From JAQIBY01 sp034721855 (GTDB lineage Bacteria > Bacteroidota > Bacteroidia > Bacteroidales > ML635J-15), in the NCBI GenBank assembly GCA_034721855.1, contig JAYENB010000225.1, positions 1 to 43,849 of the forward strand: a stretch of 43,849 nucleotides of DNA, given 5' to 3'. Shown piece by piece: positions 1 to 7,900 of this stretch. Below the pieces are notes generated by a model, which worked only from the letters and a program-made list of their open reading frames with translations, did no database searches and had not been told where the DNA came from. A program made the translations under genes and the position numbers. Each line of letters starts with the position of its first letter. Position 1 is the first letter of the stretch.

Positions 1-66
1 TTTAATTCCGGAACAGCAATTGCAATCATTCTAATAATTAGTTTTATTGGTCATTTTTTAGATTAA
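1..66 (+). CDS. 3' end of a probable membrane protein (partial)
   Basis: Frame 1 is open from the window edge to a TAA stop at 64-66 and encodes 21 residues. The stretch is strongly hydrophobic (GTAIAIILIISFIGHFL) and ends in a short charged tail, as the last transmembrane helix of an integral membrane protein would. The gene would converge on the Nudix hydrolase gene. The family cannot be identified from so little, and a chance open frame is possible. Confidence 0.35.
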   Translation, partial: FNSGTAIAIILIISFIGHFLD

Positions 67-167
67 TTAGAGCAATTAGAAATTAGGTCAATTAACAGTT
101 ATTTAATTTTAAAATGTGAACAGTTACTATACTAAAAATAATTACACAAAAAATATATTCTATAATT

Positions 168-596
168 TTAGGCACTTAATTTTAAGCCAGTTTGAATGAC
201 TTCATCATGATCAAACGCCAAATCAGGTAAGTCGCTTACTTTGAACCATTTGGCTTTATCAGCATCATCGCCTGCTGTCGGGGGAGTTATATCTTCAAGG
301 AAATTGACAAACACAACAGAAATATTTCTTCCCCGTGGATCACGGCCGGGTTTACCAAATGCTTTCAATTGACGGAATCCCGACAATTCCAACCCGGTTT
401 CTTCCTGTAACTCCCTTTTCACAGCATCAATCAAATCTTCATCCATGTCCACAAAGCCTCCTGGCAACGCCCATTTCCCTTGAAACGGAGGGTTCTTTCT
501 GCGTATCAGCAATACTTTTCTTTCTTCACCATAACCTGCAAATACCAAAGCATCTACGGTAACCATAGGTCTGGGATATTTATACGTGTAACTCAT
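168..596 (-). CDS. Nudix hydrolase (ADP-ribose pyrophosphatase-like)
   Basis: A 142-residue cytoplasmic Nudix protein. A complete Nudix box, G-x5-E-x7-REUxEExGU, lies at residues 47-69 (G47, E53, R61, E62, E65, E66, G68), so Mg2+-dependent hydrolysis of a nucleoside diphosphate linked to another moiety is expected. The N-terminal PRPMVTVDALVF and the following RRKNPPFQGKWALPGGFVD resemble the ADP-ribose/NrtR-type branch that includes many Bacteroidota housekeeping Nudix enzymes. There is no C-terminal winged helix, so it is not the NrtR regulator itself. The start codon lies 11 bp after the stop of the upstream AlbA_2 gene, so the two are probably co-transcribed. The exact substrate cannot be assigned from sequence. 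Confidence 0.9.
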   Translation of the reverse strand: MSYTYKYPRPMVTVDALVFAGYGEERKVLLIRRKNPPFQGKWALPGGFVDMDEDLIDAVKRELQEETGLELSGFRQLKAFGKPGRDPRGRNISVVFVNFLEDITPPTAGDDADKAKWFKVSDLPDLAFDHDEVIQTGLKLSA

Positions 597-607
597 AATC
601 GCAATTT

Positions 608-1270
608 TTATGCATTTTTATAATCATCCTGATCAAAACCTTCATTCAGTATAAAACGGCTTCCTCCAATACCCGGTTGTAGCATGATGATATCAGCCAG
701 CACAAAATTGATGAGAACATCTGTTATCACCTTTTCATTAAGCCCCGTATAGTGTACCAATTCATCCACCGTTTGCCCGGACACGCTTTCGAGAGCATCC
801 AGAAGGTTTTTCTCAGCATCGGAATAAGGGATATAGGCTCCCTGGTTCTGGCTTTTACGCTTCCATACCGTATGTAAAATTTCATCAGCCACAAGGTTGG
901 TGTCAACATGCCTGACATAGGCTCTGTAATTACCATCGGGATCCGGTGCAGTTACTGGTTCTCCAGATGTTTTTTTTTGAATGATAATTTCCAGTACTTG
1001 TTTTCCCCTGATATTCCAGGTTTTGGCCTCAAATTCTACTTTTGGTTTGCAAAATATTTCAGCAGCCGATTCTATCATATAATATTCCTCATCAGACCTG
1101 ATGCCGGCGATACGTCCATTGTCTTTGACACCAATCAATAACCTGCCACCATCCGTGTTGGCAAAAGCAGATACAGTGCGTGCTATCTTTTTGGTATCGG
1201 TAACCTGGTATTTAAAATCCAGTTGCTGATGTTCCCCTTCCTCTATGAGATTTTGAATATACTGTGACAT
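608..1270 (-). CDS. AlbA_2 (Schlafen-type) putative DNA-binding domain protein
   Basis: A 220-residue protein. The N-terminal ~130 residues match the AlbA_2/Schlafen AAA_4 pattern: an early E(G/H)xxLDFKYQ segment, then ARTVSAFANTDGGRLLIGVKDNG, then a GxxVLEIIIQKK strand with a YVRHVDTN segment. The C-terminal ~70 residues look like a winged helix (LLDALESVSGQTVDELVHYTGL). The family is found in transcriptional regulators and NTPase-like proteins, and this protein's own function is not known. The start at 1270 (MSQYIQ) was chosen because the longer frame to 1354 would run through the rocD terminator. A -33/-7 promoter sits directly before 1270. The Nudix gene follows after 11 bp. Confidence 0.75.
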   Translation of the reverse strand: MSQYIQNLIEEGEHQQLDFKYQVTDTKKIARTVSAFANTDGGRLLIGVKDNGRIAGIRSDEEYYMIESAAEIFCKPKVEFEAKTWNIRGKQVLEIIIQKKTSGEPVTAPDPDGNYRAYVRHVDTNLVADEILHTVWKRKSQNQGAYIPYSDAEKNLLDALESVSGQTVDELVHYTGLNEKVITDVLINFVLADIIMLQPGIGGSRFILNEGFDQDDYKNA

Positions 1271-1275
1271 CAGTT

Positions 1276-1306
1276 CAAATTTACAAAAAGCATGCATGAT
1301 ATGCAA
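1276..1306 (-). promoter_or_regulatory. Bacteroidota -33/-7 promoter of the AlbA_2-Nudix pair
   Basis: On the minus strand, TTG (1306-1304), a 20-bp spacer and TAAATTTG (1283-1276) match the Bacteroidota consensus TTTG-N19-21-TAnnTTTG. The last G of the -7 box is only 5 nt before the chosen ATG at 1270, so the transcript would be leaderless or nearly so. Confidence 0.6.
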
Positions 1307-1321
1307 GTCATAAATTTGTAT

Positions 1322-1368
1322 CACAAAAAGGGCTGCTATGCAACCTAGTGTCATGACACTAGCAGCCC
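1322..1368 (-). terminator. Rho-independent terminator of rocD
   Basis: On the minus strand a hairpin with 9-bp arms GGGCTGCTA / TAGCAGCCC (1368-1360 and 1338-1330) is followed directly by CTTTTTGTG. The loop contains a further perfect palindrome, CTAGTGTCATGACACTAG. It lies about 20 bp after the rocD stop codon, in the right orientation to end rocD transcription before the AlbA_2 promoter. Confidence 0.85.
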
Positions 1369-1389
1369 AATCATAAAAAATATGATATT

Positions 1390-2616
1390 TTATTCGAACT
1401 TTTTAAACCCTTTTTTGATGAGTTCAATCCCCTCTCTTAGTTGTTCTTCGGTAATAACCAGGGGCGGTGCAAAACGTATAATATGCTGATGGGTAGGTTT
1501 AGCCAGCACACCAAATTTAGCCATTTCAACGGTTACATCCCACGCCTCTTTGCCGTCTTTTGGATTTACCACAACAGCATTGAGCAAGCCTTTTCCCCTG
1601 ACCAGTCTGATCATGTCAGATTGAATCCTTTTCATTTCATCACGGAAAATTTTTCCCAGGTACTCAGCTTTTTCAGCCAGTTTTTCTTCTTTAATAACAT
1701 CCAGTGCAGCCATAGCCACTTTAGCTCCCACAGGATTTCCACCAAAAGTAGAACCATGTTCACCCGGTTTAAACACCATCATGATGTCATCATCTGCAAG
1801 CACGGCAGAAACGGGATAAACGCCCCCTGAAATTGCTTTTCCAAGAATGAGTACATCGGGACGCACACCTTCATGGTCGCAAGCCAACAATTTCCCGGTA
1901 CGTGCCAGGCCTGTTTGTACTTCATCAGCAATAAACAATACATTTTTTGCTTTACACATATCGTAAGCTTTCTTAATGTATCCATCATCTGGCGTATATA
2001 CACCAGCCTCACCCTGGATGGGTTCAACTAAAAATCCAGCAACATTTGGATCCTGAAGTTCTTTTTCCAGAGCTGCCAAATCATTATAAGGAACCGTAAC
2101 AAACCCCGGGGTATAAGGACCGAAATTCTTTTTCGCAACAGGATCGGTACTCATTGAAATAATGGTAATGGTACGACCGTGAAAATTGTTTTCACATACA
2201 ATGATTTTTGCCTTATTTTCAGGGATTCCCTTCTTTTCATAAGCCCATTTCCTGGTCAGTTTCAATGCCGTTTCATCAGCTTCTGCACCAGAATTCATAG
2301 GCAACACTTTATCATAGCCAAAATATTTGGTTATGTATTCTTCAAATTCACCCAACACGTTGTTATGAAAAGCACGTGATGTTAATGTGAGTTTTTTTGC
2401 CTGTTCCACCAGGGCATTCACAATTTTCGGATGGCAATGTCCTTGATTGATAGCAGAATAAGCTGCTAAGAAATCAAAATAACGTTTACCTTCAACGTCC
2501 CAGACAAAAGGCCCTTCGCCTCTTTCAAGCACTACTGGTAACGGATGGTAATTGTGTGCACCGAATTTATCTTCGCGTGCAATGTACTCCTGGGTTTTCA
2601 TGTGTCCAATAGCCAT
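1390..2616 (-). CDS. rocD: Ornithine--oxo-acid aminotransferase
   Basis: A 408-residue class III PLP aminotransferase. It transfers the delta-amino group of ornithine to 2-oxoglutarate, giving glutamate-5-semialdehyde and glutamate, and links arginine/ornithine to proline and glutamate metabolism. Visible signature segments are GAHNYHPLPVVLERGEG near residue 20, NSGAEADETALKL near 108-120, HGRTI near 146, the DEVQTG motif near 231, and the PLP lysine K260 in LGKAISGG. The length matches the bacterial family (~400). The ATG at 2616 was kept; a second ATG five codons in (2601) is an equally plausible start. The gene has its own terminator downstream and appears to be a single transcription unit. 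The 280 bp upstream (to the tRNA) show no other gene. Confidence 0.95.
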   Translation of the reverse strand: MAIGHMKTQEYIAREDKFGAHNYHPLPVVLERGEGPFVWDVEGKRYFDFLAAYSAINQGHCHPKIVNALVEQAKKLTLTSRAFHNNVLGEFEEYITKYFGYDKVLPMNSGAEADETALKLTRKWAYEKKGIPENKAKIIVCENNFHGRTITIISMSTDPVAKKNFGPYTPGFVTVPYNDLAALEKELQDPNVAGFLVEPIQGEAGVYTPDDGYIKKAYDMCKAKNVLFIADEVQTGLARTGKLLACDHEGVRPDVLILGKAISGGVYPVSAVLADDDIMMVFKPGEHGSTFGGNPVGAKVAMAALDVIKEEKLAEKAEYLGKIFRDEMKRIQSDMIRLVRGKGLLNAVVVNPKDGKEAWDVTVEMAKFGVLAKPTHQHIIRFAPPLVITEEQLREGIELIKKGFKKFE

Positions 2617-2896
2617 AAGCCAATAAATTTAAAAAGATAAAACAATAATTTATAAAATTGCTAACAAAATTCATGAATATTGTTGTTATATGCAACACAT
2701 TGAAATGCTTTTTTTGATGTTATATAACTTATTTTATTGAAGGTTTTGATAAAACCTGATTAATTCATAAATTAATTAATTTGTGAATAATTGAGATAAA
2801 TACTAATAATGATATCCAGCCAATACAATGCTCACTGCTGAGACGCAAATATCATGTCAAATATATGGTTCCAAGATTTTTTCTAATACTTAACAG

Positions 2897-2968
2897 TAGC
2901 CCCACCAGGACTCGAACCTGGATCTACGGTTTAGGAAACCGCTATTCTATCCCTTGAACTATGGGGCC
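2897..2968 (-). tRNA. tRNA-Arg (anticodon CCT), first assembled copy
   Basis: 72 nt on the minus strand folding into a full cloverleaf: acceptor GGCCCCA/TGGGGCT with a G1.U72 wobble, D arm GTTC/GAAT, anticodon stem GCGGT/ACCGT, loop TTCCTAA with anticodon CCT (reads AGG), T arm CCAGG-TTCGAGT-CCTGG, discriminator A. No CCA is encoded. This copy lies wholly inside a 127-bp segment repeated exactly after the N gap, so it and the copy at 3124-3195 are almost certainly one gene. Confidence 0.95.
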
Positions 2969-3123
2969 AGTTGATTTAGTGTCCGTCCATAATGTCCGAT
3001 TTNNNNNNNNNNNNNNNNNNNNNNNNNNNNNNNNNNNNNNNNNNNNNNNNNNNNNNNNNNNNNNNNNNNNNNNNNNNNNNNNNNNNNNNNNNNNNNNNNN
3101 NNATTTTTTCTAATACTTAACAG

Positions 3124-3195
3124 TAGCCCCACCAGGACTCGAACCTGGATCTACGGTTTAGGAAACCGCTATTCTATCCCTTGAACTATGGGGCC
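3124..3195 (-). tRNA. tRNA-Arg (anticodon CCT), second assembled copy
   Basis: Identical to the tRNA at 2897-2968, same strand and anticodon CCT, and inside the second copy of the 127-bp segment that flanks the N gap. It should be counted as the same locus unless long reads show two. Its 5' end is about 9 bp from the palindromic repeat element that starts near 3204. Confidence 0.9.
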
Positions 3196-3203
3196 AGTTG
3201 ATT

Positions 3204-3386
3204 TAGTGTCCGTCCATAATGTCCGATTTACTCACAATATTTTTTATTTAAGCGGTGTTCGTGATATCGCTTCGCTAAATTCTGCGTTACGCTCGCATTG
3301 ACAACCAGTCATTTACGCCAGTAAACTCCTGGTTGCCAATACTTCGCAAGCCTTGAACTCGAACATTATGAACAAGACACTGACTA
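3204..3386. repeat. Palindromic REP/MITE-like element, copy A
   Basis: About 180 bp with related inverted ends: AGTGTCCGTCCATAATGTCC on the left (from 3205) and, read from the right on the other strand, AGTCAGTGTCTTGTTCATAATGTTCG-like sequence ending near 3385. The core is a two-tier hairpin: CAACCAG/CTGGTTG (3302-3308, 3329-3335) enclosing TTTAC-gcca-GTAAA (3312-3325). It is flanked by the words TCTGCGTT and GCCTTGAACT. No open frame is present. A second copy lies at 22024-22151 with the same ends but different stem sequences. This fills the otherwise gene-free stretch between the tRNA and 3619. Confidence 0.75.
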
Positions 3387-3584
3387 AATGGACAAGCACT
3401 CTTTAGGCAAACAAAAGTAGAAAATTATTAGAAGTCACCATATACAAATGTATAAAAATTTCTTTCATCAGAATGTATTGGTTTATGCTTCCCCAGCACT
3501 TAGTTTTTTATCATGGAGATGGATTTTCATACCAACACATAATGATTTGTGTTGTGGATCGTTTATAATATTTGAAATATACTT

Positions 3585-3614
3585 TTTGATAACATGAAAA
3601 ATTTCGTATTTTTG
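3585..3614 (+). promoter_or_regulatory. Bacteroidota -33/-7 promoter
   Basis: TTTG at 3585-3588, an 18-bp spacer, then TATTTTTG at 3607-3614, matching TAnnTTTG. The ATG of the downstream gene begins 4 nt after the box, so transcription should start at or inside the first codon. Translation may therefore start at the second Met (3622) on a leaderless transcript. Confidence 0.55.
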
Positions 3615-3618
3615 TGAT

Positions 3619-4278
3619 ATGATGAAACAGATAGCATTGGGTATCGTGATGTTAATTTTGGCAGGCAATATATTTGCTCAGGCAGACGATTATTATTCCC
3701 CGGCATCAGACAGCAGCTTTAATTTCTCATTGCAGGAAGGCAATGAAACAAGCCTGTTCAACAACCAGGCAGAGCATAAAACCACATTTCATCCCACATT
3801 AAGCATGGGAGGCTCTGCATACTCATTCAATGGCACACCTTCTTTCTCAAGTTACATATCCCCTGCCCTGCAAATTAACCCGCCCGGGAAATTTTCCTTT
3901 TTTGTGGGAACAAGCATGTCATATTCTAACATTCACAGTGACTTTTTAATGTTTCCGGAAAGCAAGGAAGGTTCCTATTTTGAAAAGATGGCTGCCTATC
4001 ATTTTTACGCTTCCGGCGCTTATCAGGTCAGCAATAAATTGAATATTCATGGCGGTGCTTCTGTTACCATGCTACCCGGTTCAGATAATCAAACACTTAA
4101 AAATGGGCACATCGGTTTTGATTATCATATCGGGGACAATTCACATATACGTGCAGATTTTAATTTTGGAGATGGCATGCCCTGGTATTATTACGGGAAT
4201 AATGCCTCAAACATGCACAATAGGTCCGGATCAATGCCCGGGTTTGGCTATGGCTCCCGGCATCCTTTCATGTACTGA
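3619..4278 (+). CDS. Secreted/outer-membrane protein of unknown function
   Basis: 219 residues beginning with an Sec signal peptide (MMKQIALGIVMLILAGNIFAQA, cleavage near residue 20-22). The mature part is rich in Ser, Tyr, Phe, Asn and Gly with alternating polar/hydrophobic strands (FSSYISPALQINPPGKFSFFVGTSMSYSNIHSDF), which fits a small beta-barrel or periplasmic beta protein. The tail is Gly/Met/Tyr-rich and ends in FMY. I do not recognise a family and there is no T9SS tail. A -33/-7 promoter abuts the start. The next gene, 62 bp downstream in the same direction, could be co-transcribed. Confidence 0.7.
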   Translation: MMKQIALGIVMLILAGNIFAQADDYYSPASDSSFNFSLQEGNETSLFNNQAEHKTTFHPTLSMGGSAYSFNGTPSFSSYISPALQINPPGKFSFFVGTSMSYSNIHSDFLMFPESKEGSYFEKMAAYHFYASGAYQVSNKLNIHGGASVTMLPGSDNQTLKNGHIGFDYHIGDNSHIRADFNFGDGMPWYYYGNNASNMHNRSGSMPGFGYGSRHPFMY

Positions 4279-4340
4279 ATCCATTTTCTGATAAACAGGT
4301 TGACAATGCTCGCTGCCTGACATCACATTAACCCATTCCT

Positions 4341-4892
4341 ATGTTTATCAATAAAATCATTGATTATTTAAAACCTTACACAGGGAAAAAACAGGTACTA
4401 ATATCAGTGGTATTGCTTGTTTTGATTGAAGTGTTGTTTGTTTTTTTTATTGTGCCTTCAGTGCAACTATCATCGGGAGGATATGGGCTGATTGACAGCT
4501 TATTATTTGCATCAGAACAAGAGTACATTTCATTATTCAATGCTTATACCTCTGAAACGAGACTGCTGCATTATCTGAGCACAAGCCTTGATATGATTTT
4601 ACCCTTCGTTTATGGTTTTCTTATTGCATCGGTGATGATACGCTACTCCAATAGCACGGTTTTATTGAAATCAGGCATAATATTAACCTTGCTGGCAGTT
4701 ATTTTTGATTACGCAGAAAACATTGGTATTCTTTTCAGCATCTCGCATAATCAACACATAAACACCTCACTGATCCGGTATTTACAAATTACCACATCAC
4801 TAAAATTCATTTTTTTGGGCTTAAATGTAGTGGTCTTAACGTGGATGCTAATCACAAAGATAAAAAAAGCGATTAAATGTAAAAAACCATGA
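4341..4892 (+). CDS. Integral membrane protein of unknown function
   Basis: 183 residues with about four predicted transmembrane helices (roughly residues 18-40, 83-103, 110-130, 153-175). A polar extracytoplasmic loop (SGGYGLIDSLLFASEQEYISLFNAYTS) follows helix 1, and a Lys-rich cytoplasmic tail (KIKKAIKCKKP) closes the protein. The second and third helices carry conserved-looking YGFL and FDYAENIG words, but I cannot place it in a named family. It is convergent with the large T9SS gene that ends at 4974. No terminator is evident in the 81 bp between them. Confidence 0.65.
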   Translation: MFINKIIDYLKPYTGKKQVLISVVLLVLIEVLFVFFIVPSVQLSSGGYGLIDSLLFASEQEYISLFNAYTSETRLLHYLSTSLDMILPFVYGFLIASVMIRYSNSTVLLKSGIILTLLAVIFDYAENIGILFSISHNQHINTSLIRYLQITTSLKFIFLGLNVVVLTWMLITKIKKAIKCKKP

Positions 4893-4973
4893 GTTCAATC
4901 TAAAAAATCAAAATAACAAAATTTATACTTTTTATACTCGTCTCAACCATGAATACTGCTGGGTTTTGACAAA

Positions 4974-7900
4974 TCACCTGATAAGGGTTACGTTTCCTTT
5001 TTTGGTAAATGTATCCTGATCAAGGCAGGTGGCATTAAAGTAATACACATACACATCAGGAGGCAATACTTTCCCTTTGTATGTACCGTCCCATCCACGA
5101 TCATTGATGTTTTCACTTTCATACAGCAGTTCACCCCATCGATCATACACGGCAAAATACATATCAGTGATAACACCTGTCGGGGCATGAGGTTTGAAAT
5201 AATCATTTTCACCATCACCATTGGGCGTAAACGCATTAGGAATATACAAATACGGTTCCCCGCAAATCACTTCATTCACAATAACCGTTATTGTATCTTT
5301 ATTGACACATCCCAGTGAATCAACAATCCGGATTTCATAGGTGGTTGTTTCATCTGGTGTTGAGGTTACAACAGGTTGATTGTCATCACTTAATTCAGCA
5401 CCCGGTGACCAATTGTATTGGTAGCCGGGATTATTTGTGGCTGCGAGGCGTGTACTCATGCCACGGTATAACTCAATCGGATCAGCACCGACATCAAGTT
5501 CCGGTATATAGTCACCTTGTTGTACTTCATACACATTGTATATTTTGCAATTGTTGGCATCTTTAAGAACCAATTCATACGTACCCGGGCACAATCCACT
5601 TTTTACAGAATCACCTGATATCGAATTCCACAGAAAATCATAAGGTGGAGTTCCGCCTTCAGGTTCAACATACACTTTCCCATTACACACCCCGGAACAT
5701 ACCGTATTGATGACGGTATCAGAATGCTTCAATTCAGGAGGTTCTGTCAACATCACGGAAGTTGAATCAACGCAATTGTGTTGATCTGTGACAGTAAGAA
5801 AATATTCACCAGCAGGCATACTGTCAATGGCTTGTTGTTCACTGCCCTGTGCCCATGTAAATTCATAAGGAGCTGTACCTCCACTTGCATTGGCCAAAAG
5901 GTTTCCGGTTTCCCCGTAACACAAAATGGGTTCATCCACATGGATGTTACTCATCAGGGGCGGTGGTTGGTTGATGTTTATGTTTTGGTGAATAACACAA
6001 TTCTCTGCATCAATAATTGTAGCTTGATAAACTCCTGCACACAGGTGATTGATATTTGGTCCGGTATCTCCATTGCTCCATGAATAATTGTAAGGAACTG
6101 TTCCCCCGGTTACGACAACCGTAGCGTGACCCGTACAATCGCCATTACAAGGATTATGTTCAACATCCACCTGGGTAGCAAGGTCATGCGGTGGCAACAT
6201 CTCAACACTGAGAACCGTGTCACAACCATTGGCATCGGTAATGGTGACAAAATTTTCCCCGGTCTGTAATTCATCATTGACAGCAGTCACTTGTCCGTCA
6301 CTCCAATGGTATGAAAAGCCTCCCACACCACCATCAGCATTTATTTCGGCCGAACCAAGCCCAATGCCATCACATTCAGGTTGCACAACGGATACAAGCT
6401 GAGCATCAATTGGCGGGGGCTGATCAATTTGAATGTTCATAACATCTTCACAACCTATTTCATCAACCACAGTAACAACATAACTACCGGCACATAGATT
6501 TTCTACAACCTCTCCACTTTCCCCAGTACTCCAGGTATAGTTGTATGGCGGATATCCATTGGCACTGACAGTGGCCGACCCATTGCAATCTCCATAACAT
6601 AAGGGTGTTTCCAGGAGGGGATCAAGGAGTTGTAAATCATCCACATTAATGCTGATTTCTTCGGTTGTTTCACATCCAATTTGATTTGTCAATGATACCG
6701 TGTAAGTCTGATTGCTTTCAGGCGATACTGTTACTGTAGCTGTCCCCTGCCCTTCATCTATTTCATTCCCCGGGCTCCACTGATATGACAATATATCATC
6801 CGGATTCAGGTTGTTGATGGTAATCTGTGCATCATCACCGTAACAAATTACAGGGGGTGCAGAATGTGAAAGATTGAATTCATGCATTAAGACCTGTACA
6901 CTGTAATTCTCTGATGTATTACACATGTTTTCTGTTACTTCAAAGTAATAAACCGTATTCCCATCGGGATAATCTGTCATTACCTCCCCTGTGCTGATGA
7001 CATTGCTCATATCAGGTGTATCAGACCAGGTCATATCCAAATCATTAGGCGACACGTCTGCCTCAAGGGTCACCTGGTCTCCTTCACAAATCACCTCATC
7101 GTCCGGCATCACCACATCAAAATCAATATCATGAATAAAAATTTCCTGTTTGATTGTATCGGTACAAATGTCATGGGCGAGCAAAATATATTCACTGTCA
7201 TTATCCGGGCTGGCATTGGGATTTAAGATGTTGGGATTTGAAATATTTTCTCCGCTTATCCACTCAAAAACCACATCATCATCATACGGTCCTTCAGGTC
7301 CGATTTGTACAGATTCCCCCGGGCATATTGTGTCCGGTGGTAAAGTAATAACCTCAGGGATTTGTACTTCCACTTCCTGGGAAGACGTATCCGAATAATT
7401 GCATGCCAGCGAATCATAAGCAATCAACATCACATCATAAAAACCCTCTTGATCATAAGTATGAACAGGTTCAAATTCGGGACTCGTTGGCGATCCATCG
7501 CCAAAATCCCACAAGAATGAACTTCCCTGGCTGTTGTTCTCAAACTGCACATCTTCAGGGGCACAAATAGCCGGAATGGGATCAAAACTGGAAGCGGCAA
7601 GATTTTCGATGATGTTAATTTTAAACACAGCGTTGTTGCAGTTTGTGCTCATGTTTGTCACAGACCATACCCCGGGATCAGGTATGGTTGGAAATTCCTG
7701 ACAACCTCCGCAACTGGCACACACTGATTGAATGATGTTTCCTTTTTTATCAAAGCGGCTGGTTCCGCCATCCACGTGATCGTGGCCGGAATATCCACAA
7801 GCAGGGTAATGCACTTCGCCGAAAAAGCTGGCATACTCAAGCCCTGCTGCATCTTCGCTAAGCACCATGACATAAAAATCCTGCCCATCGGTTTCCGTTT

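Larger units (their letters stand above)
2876..3229. other. Scaffold gap with 127-bp duplicated contig ends
   Basis: Positions 3003-3102 are 100 N. The 127 bp before the gap (2876-3002) are identical to the 127 bp after it (3103-3229). An exact 127-bp match is what two contigs sharing one k=127 assembly k-mer would give, with a fixed-size filler put between them instead of a merge. The simplest true sequence has no gap and one copy of the 127 bp. A genuine tandem duplication cannot be excluded from sequence alone. Confidence 0.9.

Noticed and set aside
3295..3350. Hairpin core considered as an integron attC site
   Set aside because: The paired stem and flanking GTT-like words are suggestive, but the R/L box spacing does not fit, and there is no integrase or cassette array; a REP/MITE is simpler.
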